Assembly: GCF_948948975.1 (NCBI RefSeq)
Contig: NZ_CARBVX010000034.1
Location: forward strand, 1 to 7,389
Source of the DNA: an uncultured Lactobacillus sp.
GTDB taxonomy: Bacteria > Bacillota > Bacilli > Lactobacillales > Lactobacillaceae
Length of the DNA: 7,389 bases
Reading direction: 5' to 3'
Shown: one piece after another, positions 1-5,345 of the stretch
How the letters are laid out: the number at the start of each line of letters is the position of its first letter
Position numbering within the stretch: the first letter of the stretch is position 1
Translations under genes and position numbers: made by a program
The notes under the pieces: model-generated
What the model saw: the letters and a program-made list of their open reading frames with translations, nothing else
Database searches by the model: none
What the model was told of the DNA's origin: nothing

Positions 1-235
1 TGAAGTAGTGATAACTTTGATCATTATCTGGATTTAAGCCATAGTATTCATCTAAGTTAATACTGGTCATATCAGAGAAGTCTAAGTCGCTGTCGCACAT
101 ATCGTCATATAGTGGAATTGGAGAAGAACCAGTTGCTAAACCTAAAACTTTGTCGCCATCTTCCATTCCCTTTTTAATAATTTCAAATGCCTTAGTGCCG
201 CCTTCAATATTATCTTTAGTTACGATAATTTTCAT
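1..235 (-). CDS. nagB: Glucosamine-6-phosphate deaminase, N-terminal part (cut by window edge)
   Basis: NagB converts glucosamine-6-phosphate to fructose-6-phosphate plus ammonium in the cytoplasm, the last step that feeds amino sugars into glycolysis. Only the first 78 codons are in the window; the gene runs off the left edge. The translation begins [17 protein letters not shown]. It carries the phosphate-binding loop [12 protein letters not shown] (residues 32-43) and the family motif INLDEYYGL (59-67), in which Asp62 corresponds to the catalytic Asp72 of E. coli NagB, followed by DNDQSYHYF (70-78). The start is the ATG at 235-233, eight bases after an AGGAGG at 249-244. It is transcribed away from the aldo/keto reductase gene. 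Two NagR-like operators on its promoter suggest induction by amino sugar phosphate. It is functionally linked to the mur operon, whose end product GlcNAc-6-P needs NagA and NagB. Family assignment is secure; the C-terminal part is unseen. Confidence 0.95.
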   Translation of the reverse strand, partial: MKIIVTKDNIEGGTKAFEIIKKGMEDGDKVLGLATGSSPIPLYDDMCDSDLDFSDMTSINLDEYYGLNPDNDQSYHYF

Positions 236-254
236 AATATATACCTCCTCATTT

Positions 255-269
255 ATTGGTCTAGTCCAT
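255..269. promoter_or_regulatory. NagR-like (GntR family) operator 1
   Basis: ATTGGTCTAGTCCAT is an imperfect palindrome centred on CTAG and resembles the dre sites bound by NagR/YvoA regulators (TGGTNTAGACCA type). It covers the end of the nagB -10 box and the predicted start site, where a bound repressor would block initiation. The regulator is not in the window; its identity is inferred from the motif and the target gene. Confidence 0.7.
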
Positions 270-296
270 TATAAAATATAAAATTGGTCTAGTCAA
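268..296 (-). promoter_or_regulatory. nagB sigma-A promoter
   Basis: On the minus strand TTGACT (296-291) and a perfect TATAAT (273-268) are separated by 17 bases. Transcription would start near 261, about 26 bases before the nagB ATG, leaving room for the AGGAGG at 249-244. This is close to consensus, so strong when not repressed. Confidence 0.85.
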
Positions 297-297
297 C
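283..297. promoter_or_regulatory. NagR-like (GntR family) operator 2
   Basis: ATTGGTCTAGTCAAC repeats the first 12 bases of operator 1 exactly, 28 bases away, and overlaps the whole nagB -35 box. The two sites together cover both promoter elements. The right half is more degenerate than in operator 1, as it must also encode TTGACT on the minus strand. Confidence 0.65.
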
Positions 298-311
298 TTA
301 AACCGCTAACA
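298..311 (+). promoter_or_regulatory. cre-like site (CcpA) next to the nagB promoter
   Basis: TTAAACCGCTAACA matches the cre consensus TGWAANCGNTNWCA at every defined position except the second. It lies directly upstream of the nagB -35 box and also upstream of the aldo/keto reductase gene, so either gene could be its target. Position alone does not say whether CcpA would repress or activate. Confidence 0.5.
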
Positions 312-361
312 TTTTTAATTTTATTTTTTTCTGCGGTAAAATCTAGGTGAGGTGAGAAGAG

Positions 362-1201
362 ATGGAGAAGAGTTTTCAGAAAAATAATCTATCAGGTTTA
401 GGTATGGGAACTTGGGGAATCGGCGAAGACGCTTCAAAGAAAAAAGATGAGCTTGCTGCACTTCGCTATGGTTTAGATCATGGGATTAAAGTAATCGATA
501 CTGCGGAAATGTATGGTGAAGGGAGAAGTGAAAAACTAGTTGGCGAGGCAATTAGAGACTATGACCGAAGCAAAATCTTTTTAATCTCAAAATTTTATCC
601 ATATCATGCTTCTCCAGAATTAGAACGGCAAAGCTTAGAGAAGAGCTTAAAAAGGCTAGGAACCGATTATTTAGATTTATATTTACTCCACTGGCGCGGA
701 GACAAGCGTTTATCTGAAACGGTTCGGGGCCTTAAAGAATTACAAAAAGAAGGATTAATTCGTCATTGGGGTGTGTCAAATTTTGATGTGACTGATTTAG
801 AAGAACTATTTAGCGTTCCTGGCGGAAAAGATTGTTTTGCTAATGAAGATCTATACAATCTATCTGAGCGAGGGGTAGAGTACGACGTCTTACCTTGGCA
901 AGAAAAGCACGGCGTTGGCTTTATTGGATATTCTCCATTTAATTCAGGTAAGGGTGATTCAATCAGAATTACTAATAATCTTAAGATTGTTGCTCGCGCT
1001 CACCATGTAACGCCGCATCAGGTAATGCTCGCTTGGACTTTGAGAAATGGTAATATTTTATCTATTCCAAAAGCAGGCAATGTTAAACACATGAAAGAAA
1101 ATATTGCTGCTAAGGATATTAAATTGACCCCCGATGAAATAAAACTGATTGATAATGACTTTCCGCAGCCGACTGAAAAAAAGCCACTTGCAATGATATA
1201 A
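362..1201 (+). CDS. Aldo/keto reductase
   Basis: This is a cytoplasmic NAD(P)H-dependent oxidoreductase of the aldo/keto reductase family, which reduces aldehydes or ketones to alcohols; the true substrate cannot be read from the sequence. The 279-residue length is normal for the smaller bacterial members. The catalytic tetrad is complete: Asp46 and Tyr51 in IDTAEMYGEG, Lys77 in LISKFYPY, and His110 in LYLLHWRG. The barrel motif WGVSNFD is at 136-142, YSPF follows, and the cofactor-binding IPKAGN segment is near the C-terminus. The start ATG at 362 is preceded by a purine-rich AGGTGAGG (345-352). A possible -10 box TAAAAT lies at 337-342, but no convincing -35 box was found. It is divergent from nagB, sharing its control region, and convergent with the TauE/SafE gene. 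Membership in the amino sugar pathway is unproven. Confidence 0.93.
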   Translation: MEKSFQKNNLSGLGMGTWGIGEDASKKKDELAALRYGLDHGIKVIDTAEMYGEGRSEKLVGEAIRDYDRSKIFLISKFYPYHASPELERQSLEKSLKRLGTDYLDLYLLHWRGDKRLSETVRGLKELQKEGLIRHWGVSNFDVTDLEELFSVPGGKDCFANEDLYNLSERGVEYDVLPWQEKHGVGFIGYSPFNSGKGDSIRITNNLKIVARAHHVTPHQVMLAWTLRNGNILSIPKAGNVKHMKENIAAKDIKLTPDEIKLIDNDFPQPTEKKPLAMI

Positions 1202-1236
1202 GGTGAAACGATGGGGAAATTATTCAGAAGCATCTC

Positions 1237-1270
1237 AAAAAGCTCTACCTGTATACAGGTAGAGCTTTTT
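1237..1270. terminator. Bidirectional intrinsic terminator (perfect palindrome)
   Basis: A perfect 34-base palindrome: AAAAAGCTCTACCTG, then TATA, then the exact reverse complement of the left arm. As RNA from either strand it forms a GC-containing 11-bp stem (AGCTCTACCTG) with a TATA loop, flanked by five A on one side and five U on the other. It sits between convergent genes, 35 bases after the aldo/keto reductase stop and 19 bases past the TauE/SafE stop, so it can end both transcripts. Confidence 0.9.
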
Positions 1271-1289
1271 ACGTATTATAAATATCTCT

Positions 1290-2045
1290 TTACCTATATG
1301 CAGTATAGGCAAAGTAAGCTGCTTGAATAAGGGCTAAAACGGCAATTCCTAAGCGAATAACTTTAACGGGAATATGACGCATGATTCGAGGACCGAAATA
1401 ACTCCCAATTAAGGCACCAATAGCCAATGGAATAGCGGAATCCCAATAAATTTTTGCAGTAAACATATAGATGATGAGGGCAACTAAGTTTGAAAGAGCA
1501 CCAATAATGTTCTTCATCGCGTTAACAGTTAAAAAGTTATCCTCACTCATAGCATTCAAGATAACGAGCATCAAAACTCCACTTGCTGCTCCAAAATAAC
1601 CTGCATAGATACCGGTAATCACTAGGCAAAGTAAAGATATAATCTGAAGAAGGCGGTTATTATCATCTTTTTCCAGATGAATTTCTCCACTGAATAAGAT
1701 CATTAGACCAGAAAAAGCAATACAAAACGGAACAATTTTTTCAAATATTTTCCCGGGAAATTGTATTAAGAGCATACATCCTAAGGCTGATCCAACGATT
1801 GTAAAGATTGAATAGAAACTTACTTCTTTCCAATGTCCTTTTAATTCTTTCAGGGATGATGCAGTTGAACCAACTCCAGTCCAAATTAAAGCAGCATCAT
1901 TGGTTGTATTAGCATATACGGGCGGAATGCCTACAGATAAAAGTACTGGGTAAGTTGCTAGAGAAGCCATGCTAGCGATTGTTGATAGGAGACCTCCTAA
2001 GATACCACCCAAAATTAAATAAATGAATAAGAAAAAAGGACTCAT
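1290..2045 (-). CDS. TauE/SafE-family membrane transporter (putative anion exporter)
   Basis: This is a 251-residue, very hydrophobic protein of the TauE/SafE family (sulfite exporter family, older name DUF81), whose members are thought to move sulfite, sulfo-organic acids or other organic anions across the cytoplasmic membrane. It shows about eight membrane segments, clearest at roughly 4-26, 75-95, 101-119, 132-163, 175-197, 201-220 and 227-250. It has the duplicated glycine-rich architecture of the family, with GGILGGLLSTIASMAS near residues 13-28 and GIYAGYFGAASGVLML at 145-160. The frame is open up to 2117, but the ATG at 2045 is preferred: AGGAAAGGTG lies just upstream, the residues before it (KRKGLIIPTIVMFKSTRK) do not look like the family, and a promoter -10 box lies inside that extension. 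Its substrate is unknown. It faces away from the mur operon and ends at the shared terminator. Confidence 0.85.
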   Translation of the reverse strand: MSPFFLFIYLILGGILGGLLSTIASMASLATYPVLLSVGIPPVYANTTNDAALIWTGVGSTASSLKELKGHWKEVSFYSIFTIVGSALGCMLLIQFPGKIFEKIVPFCIAFSGLMILFSGEIHLEKDDNNRLLQIISLLCLVITGIYAGYFGAASGVLMLVILNAMSEDNFLTVNAMKNIIGALSNLVALIIYMFTAKIYWDSAIPLAIGALIGSYFGPRIMRHIPVKVIRLGIAVLALIQAAYFAYTAYR

Positions 2046-2088
2046 AAATTCACCTTTCCTTGTAGATTTAAACATTACAATGGTAGGT

Positions 2089-2117
2089 ATTATAAGCCCC
2101 TTACGTTTAGTTAGCAA
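2089..2117 (-). promoter_or_regulatory. Promoter of the TauE/SafE gene
   Basis: On the minus strand TTGCTA (2117-2112) and a perfect TATAAT (2094-2089) are 17 bases apart. The start site would fall near 2082, giving a leader of about 36 bases before the ATG at 2045. This supports the shorter start for the gene. Confidence 0.7.
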
Positions 2118-2252
2118 GAGGAGATAAAGTTTTAAGTTTTAAATATATATTTTTGCTACACTAAATTACTAATATTTTTATTAAATGTAACAATATTTTA
2201 TTTTTAACTAAAAATATAGATTAAAAATATTTAACTTATTAAGAGAAAATTA

Positions 2253-2281
2253 TTGACACATATATTAAATAGATCTAGTAT
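2253..2281 (+). promoter_or_regulatory. mur operon sigma-A promoter
   Basis: A perfect TTGACA (2253-2258) is followed after 17 bases by TAGTAT (2276-2281), which keeps the key T1, A2 and T6 positions of the -10 box. The start site is expected near 2288, about 86 bases before the murP ATG. The AT-rich DNA upstream may act as an UP element. The only other promoter candidate in the operon is not convincing, so the four genes are probably one transcript. Confidence 0.8.
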
Positions 2282-2290
2282 TTTAAGCAT

Positions 2291-2304
2291 AGAAAGCGAT
2301 TACA
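2291..2304 (+). promoter_or_regulatory. cre site (CcpA) at the mur operon start site
   Basis: AGAAAGCGATTACA matches the cre consensus TGWAANCGNTNWCA at every defined position but the first. It lies at about +4 to +17 relative to the predicted start, a placement at which CcpA normally represses. This implies that the operon is switched off while preferred sugars are present. Confidence 0.75.
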
Positions 2305-2313
2305 TTTAATGTA
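2301..2313. promoter_or_regulatory. Inverted repeat, candidate MurR operator
   Basis: TACATT-T-AATGTA is a perfect inverted repeat with a one-base centre, located just after the predicted start and overlapping the cre site by four bases. A second inverted repeat, AAATG-AAA-CATTT, follows at 2336-2348. Both are in the right place for the operon's own RpiR-type regulator, but its binding sequence is not known here, so the assignment is a guess from position. Confidence 0.3.
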
Positions 2314-2373
2314 GTAGACAACTTTTTATATATTTAAATGAAACATTTTTACATTTATATAAGGAGATTCATC

Positions 2374-4377
2374 ATGTCAAAGGATAAGTATCAAATTCTA
2401 AGCGATGAAATCTACCAAGAAATTGGTGGCATAAGTAATGTTGAATCATTGATCCATTGTATGACAAGACTCAGAATTAAAATCAGAGATATGTCTAAAG
2501 TAAATATGGAGAAATTGAAAAAGATAAATGGTGTATTAGGAGTAGTTGAAGCTGATACACTGGAAATTGTTTTAGGACCAGGCGTTAATACTAAGGTTGC
2601 AACGATAATGAATAATGAGGCTGGTGTAAAGGAAGGAGAAACTTTTCCTGAAACAAGCTCATATCAATCTAATAAAAGCGAAGTTGAAAAGAAAGCTGCT
2701 GAAGTTCATGCAGCTCATAAAGCTTCTCTAAAAAAGACTTGGTGGCGTTCAGCTCTTCAACATATTTCGGCAATTTTTGTGCCATTAATACCTGCATTTG
2801 TAGGTGCTGGACTAATTTCTGGTGTTGCGGGAATTCTGAGAAACTTGTTAACTGCTAAAGTATTGCCGATGTCCTGGAATCTTGGCGTAACAGTATTAGC
2901 AATGATTTCTAGTGCCTTATTCGCATATTTGAATATTTATGTAGGTATTAATACAGCAAAAGAATTTGGGGCTACTCCAGGCTTGGGTGGCATTATCGGT
3001 GGTGTTGTTTACTTACCTGGTATTGTTGCTCCAGTAACCATTCCTAATATTTTTGATGGAAAACCTTTAGCTGCTGGTCAAGGCGGTATCATCGGTGTTT
3101 TATTGGGAGTTTGGCTCTTATCTTATGTTGAAAAATTCTTCCATAAGCATATTGCTGACTCTGTAGACATTATTTTTACACCATTTTTGACAATACTAAT
3201 AATGGGATTGTTTACAATTTTTGTAATTATGCCCTTGGCAGGATGGTTCTCTAATTCCCTTGTAGGTGGAATTAATTGGGTACTAAAAGTTGGTGGACCA
3301 ATCTCAGGATTTATTTTAGGATTATTCTTCCTTCCTATGGTAATGCTAGGGTTACACCAAATTTTAACTCCTATCCATCTAGAAATGATTCAAAAACTTG
3401 GATTTACCCCACTTCTTCCTATCTTAGCTATGGCCGGAGGTGGCCAAGTAGGAGCTGCAATTGCTTTATGGGTAAAGTGTCGTAAAAATAAACAATTGGT
3501 CAATATGATTAAAGGTGCCTTACCAGTTGGTATCTTAGGTGTCGGAGAGCCATTAATCTATGGGGTTACGTTACCATTAGGACGTCCATTTATTACTGCT
3601 TGTGTTGGTGGTGGTATTGGTGGTGCTGTGGTTGCTGCTTTCGGTCAAGTTGGCTCAATAGCTATCGGACCATCAGGTGTAGCCTTGATCCCATTAATTG
3701 CTCATAACATGTGGTGGGCTTATGTATTAGGCTTATTAGCTTCTTATATTGGTGGTTTTATTGCTACTTACTTCTGGGGTGTTCCTAAAGAAGCAATGCT
3801 TCCTGCAGATGAGGCTGATGCTGAAGTTAAAGAACGAAGAGAAGCTGAGGAGCAAGCATATAATTTGAATATGTCTGCTTCAGATGAAAATGAGAGAAAA
3901 GACAGCGTTAAATTAACAACACAAGAAATTGTTGCTCCAGTAGATGGACAAATTGAAGAGCTAGATGAAGTTGAAGACCAAGTGTTTTCACAAAAAATGC
4001 TTGGAGAAGGATTTGCTATTATTCCAAAAGATGGGAAAATTGTTGCTCCTGTTGATGGGAAGGTAGTTAGTGTAATGTCTACAAAACATGCCGTAACTTT
4101 AAAATCTACTAAAGGAAATTTAGAGGTTTTATTACATATGGGCTTGGATACTGTAGAACTAAAAGGACGTCCTTTTGATATCAAAGTGAAAGAAAATGAC
4201 ATAGTAAAAGCTGGACAAACTATTGCACAAATGGATATTGGAAAAATAAAAGAAGCTGGAAAAGATCCAGTAGTAATTATGACTATTACTAACATGGATG
4301 ATGTTGCTAATTGTAAGTTAATTGCTACCGGTGAAGTTAAGGCAGATACGCCTGTATTAAAGATAACTAGTAAGTGA
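2374..4377 (+). CDS. murP: PTS transporter EIIBCA, probably MurNAc / MurNAc-GlcNAc specific
   Basis: This is a membrane phosphotransferase permease of the glucose superfamily, 667 residues, that imports and phosphorylates its sugar. The domains run B-C-A. EIIB spans about 5-82 with phosphocysteine Cys29 in HCMTRLR. EIIC spans about 125-475 with many membrane segments and GEPLIYGVTLPL at 391-402. A charged linker at 478-515 leads to a glucose-type EIIA at about 518-665, with phosphohistidine His588 in LLHMGLDTV and the helper His572 in KHAVTLKS. The ATG at 2374 is chosen because AAGGAG lies seven bases upstream; the in-frame ATG at 2338 lacks a ribosome binding site. The gene leads the operon, eight bases before murQ, and this neighbour plus mupG gives the substrate. 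E. coli MurP (about 474 residues) has no EIIA. A beta-glucoside-type substrate is the alternative, but is unlikely beside murQ. Confidence 0.88.
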   Translation: MSKDKYQILSDEIYQEIGGISNVESLIHCMTRLRIKIRDMSKVNMEKLKKINGVLGVVEADTLEIVLGPGVNTKVATIMNNEAGVKEGETFPETSSYQSNKSEVEKKAAEVHAAHKASLKKTWWRSALQHISAIFVPLIPAFVGAGLISGVAGILRNLLTAKVLPMSWNLGVTVLAMISSALFAYLNIYVGINTAKEFGATPGLGGIIGGVVYLPGIVAPVTIPNIFDGKPLAAGQGGIIGVLLGVWLLSYVEKFFHKHIADSVDIIFTPFLTILIMGLFTIFVIMPLAGWFSNSLVGGINWVLKVGGPISGFILGLFFLPMVMLGLHQILTPIHLEMIQKLGFTPLLPILAMAGGGQVGAAIALWVKCRKNKQLVNMIKGALPVGILGVGEPLIYGVTLPLGRPFITACVGGGIGGAVVAAFGQVGSIAIGPSGVALIPLIAHNMWWAYVLGLLASYIGGFIATYFWGVPKEAMLPADEADAEVKERREAEEQAYNLNMSASDENERKDSVKLTTQEIVAPVDGQIEELDEVEDQVFSQKMLGEGFAIIPKDGKIVAPVDGKVVSVMSTKHAVTLKSTKGNLEVLLHMGLDTVELKGRPFDIKVKENDIVKAGQTIAQMDIGKIKEAGKDPVVIMTITNMDDVANCKLIATGEVKADTPVLKITSK

Positions 4378-4385
4378 GGATAAAA

Positions 4386-5282
4386 ATGGATATTAAAGAT
4401 TTAACGACAGAAAAACGAAATCCAAACTCTCTGCATATTGACAGTGCTACTCCTCTTGAAATAGTTAAAATAATAAACCAAGAAGATAAAAAAATTGCAG
4501 ATGCTGTTGGAACTCAAGATAAAGAAATTGCGAAGGCTATTGAATATGCAGCAAAAAGATATAGAGAAGGCGGGAGATTAATTTATGTTGGAGCAGGAAC
4601 TAGCGGAAGACTTGGGATATTAGATGCCGTTGAACTAGTTCCCACTTATAGAATTAATCCTGACAGAGCAATTGGATTAATTGCTGGCGGACAAAGCGCT
4701 ATGTTCCGAGCTGTAGAAGGCGCCGAGGATGATCCAAAACTAGGAGAAAAAGACTTAAAGGATCTTGATTTAACCGAAAAAGATATTGTAATTGGACTTG
4801 CAGCTAGTGGCCGTACACCTTATGTAATAGGATGTTTGAAATATGCAAATCAGGTAAAAGCTCTTACTATTTCAATAGCATGTGTAGAAAAATCAGAAAT
4901 TGGAAAATATGCTGATATAGCAATTGAAGCGGTAGTAGGGCCAGAAGTAATAACTGGCTCAACAAGAATGAAGGCTGGTACAGCTCAAAAAATGATTCTG
5001 AATATGATATCAACAGGCGTTATGATCAAACAGGGGAAGGTTTATGAAAACGTAATGGTAGATGTTATGCCAACAAATTCTAAGCTAGTAGATCGAGCAT
5101 GTAGAATTATAGAAGTTGCGACAGGAGTTTCAGAGTCAGTAGCAAGCGATACATTAGAAAAAGCAGATATGAACGTTGCAGTTGCTATCACTATGTTGAA
5201 AACGGGTGTTGATAAAGAAAAAGCAATGGATATTTTGAAAGAATGTAACGGCAATATTAGTTCGGTAGTTAATAATTATTAA
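4386..5282 (+). CDS. murQ: N-acetylmuramic acid 6-phosphate etherase
   Basis: MurQ cleaves the D-lactyl ether of MurNAc-6-phosphate, giving GlcNAc-6-phosphate and D-lactate in the cytoplasm. The protein is 298 residues, the same as E. coli MurQ. It starts with the signature LTTEKRNPNS (6-15). The SIS fold shows VGAGTSGRLGILDAVE (68-83) and LAASGRTPYV (138-147), and the family motif TGSTRMKAGTAQK is at 190-202. Both catalytic glutamates are present at the E. coli positions, Glu83 and Glu114 (in VEGAEDD). A small helical UBA-like end covers about 250-298. The frame is open to a GTG at 4374, but the ATG at 4386 is chosen because GAGGA (4376-4380), overlapping the murP stop, lies five bases ahead and the length then fits the family. 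Translation is probably coupled to murP. The nearest relative in function is GCKR-like SIS proteins, but the motifs are specific for MurQ. Confidence 0.97.
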   Translation: MDIKDLTTEKRNPNSLHIDSATPLEIVKIINQEDKKIADAVGTQDKEIAKAIEYAAKRYREGGRLIYVGAGTSGRLGILDAVELVPTYRINPDRAIGLIAGGQSAMFRAVEGAEDDPKLGEKDLKDLDLTEKDIVIGLAASGRTPYVIGCLKYANQVKALTISIACVEKSEIGKYADIAIEAVVGPEVITGSTRMKAGTAQKMILNMISTGVMIKQGKVYENVMVDVMPTNSKLVDRACRIIEVATGVSESVASDTLEKADMNVAVAITMLKTGVDKEKAMDILKECNGNISSVVNNY

Positions 5283-5323
5283 AGAAGGAGGTCAAAAAGT
5301 AATATGCTTTTTGGCCTTCTTTT
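5281..5323 (+). terminator. Hairpin between murQ and mupG, possible attenuator or partial terminator
   Basis: AAAGAAGG (5281-5288) pairs with CCTTCTTT (5315-5322), and CAAAAAG (5293-5299) pairs with CTTTTTG (5307-5313). They are separated by an asymmetric internal loop (AGGT against G), and the apical loop is TAATATG. The tail after the stem is only a short T run followed by GG, so full termination is doubtful. It could reduce read-through to mupG and murR, protect the murPQ message from degradation, or hide the Shine-Dalgarno it contains. Confidence 0.5.
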
Positions 5324-5345
5324 GGAAAGAGTGAATAAATGTTAG
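5304..5345 (+). CDS. Possible 13-codon leader peptide before mupG
   Basis: The sequence AAGGAGGT (5285-5292), a full match to the 16S rRNA 3' end, is followed 11 bases later by an ATG opening a 13-codon frame, MLFGLLLERVNKC. Its TAG stop lies across mupG codons 2 and 3, so ribosomes finishing it would stop on the mupG start. The Shine-Dalgarno is partly in the hairpin stem and the ATG in its loop. MupG's own site (GGAAAGAG) is weaker. No homology is recognised; it may only be a coupling device, or chance. Confidence 0.3.
   Translation: MLFGLLLERVNKC

Larger units (their letters stand above)
2046..2373. other. Divergent control region between the TauE/SafE gene and murP
   Basis: These 328 bases contain no gene that can be supported. 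The left 75 bases hold the TauE/SafE promoter and ribosome binding site, and the right 120 bases hold the murP promoter, a cre site and the murP leader. The middle (about 2120-2250) is extremely AT-rich with A and T runs, which could act as an upstream element for the murP promoter; no other structure was seen there. Confidence 0.75.

Noticed and set aside
1018..1233. Open frame on the minus strand, 71 codons, inside the aldo/keto reductase gene
   Set aside because: It is antisense to a well-supported coding region, resembles no known family, and starts without a ribosome binding site.
1211..1330. 39-codon plus-strand frame (MGKLFRSISKSS...) after a GGTGA sequence just past the aldo/keto reductase stop
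   Set aside because: It runs through the strong terminator palindrome and into the TauE/SafE gene on the other strand, and its product is not recognisable; transcription would end before it was complete.
2046..2117. 24-codon N-terminal extension of the TauE/SafE protein
   Set aside because: The promoter -10 box lies inside it, it has no convincing ribosome binding site, and the ATG at 2045 has a good one.
2338..2373. 12-codon N-terminal extension of MurP from the upstream ATG
   Set aside because: No ribosome binding site precedes 2338, whereas AAGGAG is placed correctly for the ATG at 2374, which also gives a normal EIIB start.
3276..3485. 69-codon plus-strand frame inside murP
   Set aside because: It is an alternative frame of the conserved EIIC region with no ribosome binding site or family resemblance.
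3768..4295. Open frame on the minus strand, 175 codons, opposite the EIIA part of murP
   Set aside because: The serine- and threonine-rich product with no recognisable domain is typical of an antisense shadow; the plus strand encodes the EIIA domain with its active-site histidines.
4374..4385. GTG start for murQ overlapping the murP stop
   Set aside because: The ATG at 4386 has GAGGA at a good distance and gives the 298-residue length and residue numbering of known MurQ.
5042..5254. 70-codon minus-strand frame opposite the end of murQ
   Set aside because: It is a shadow of the conserved MurQ C-terminal region and has no start signal.
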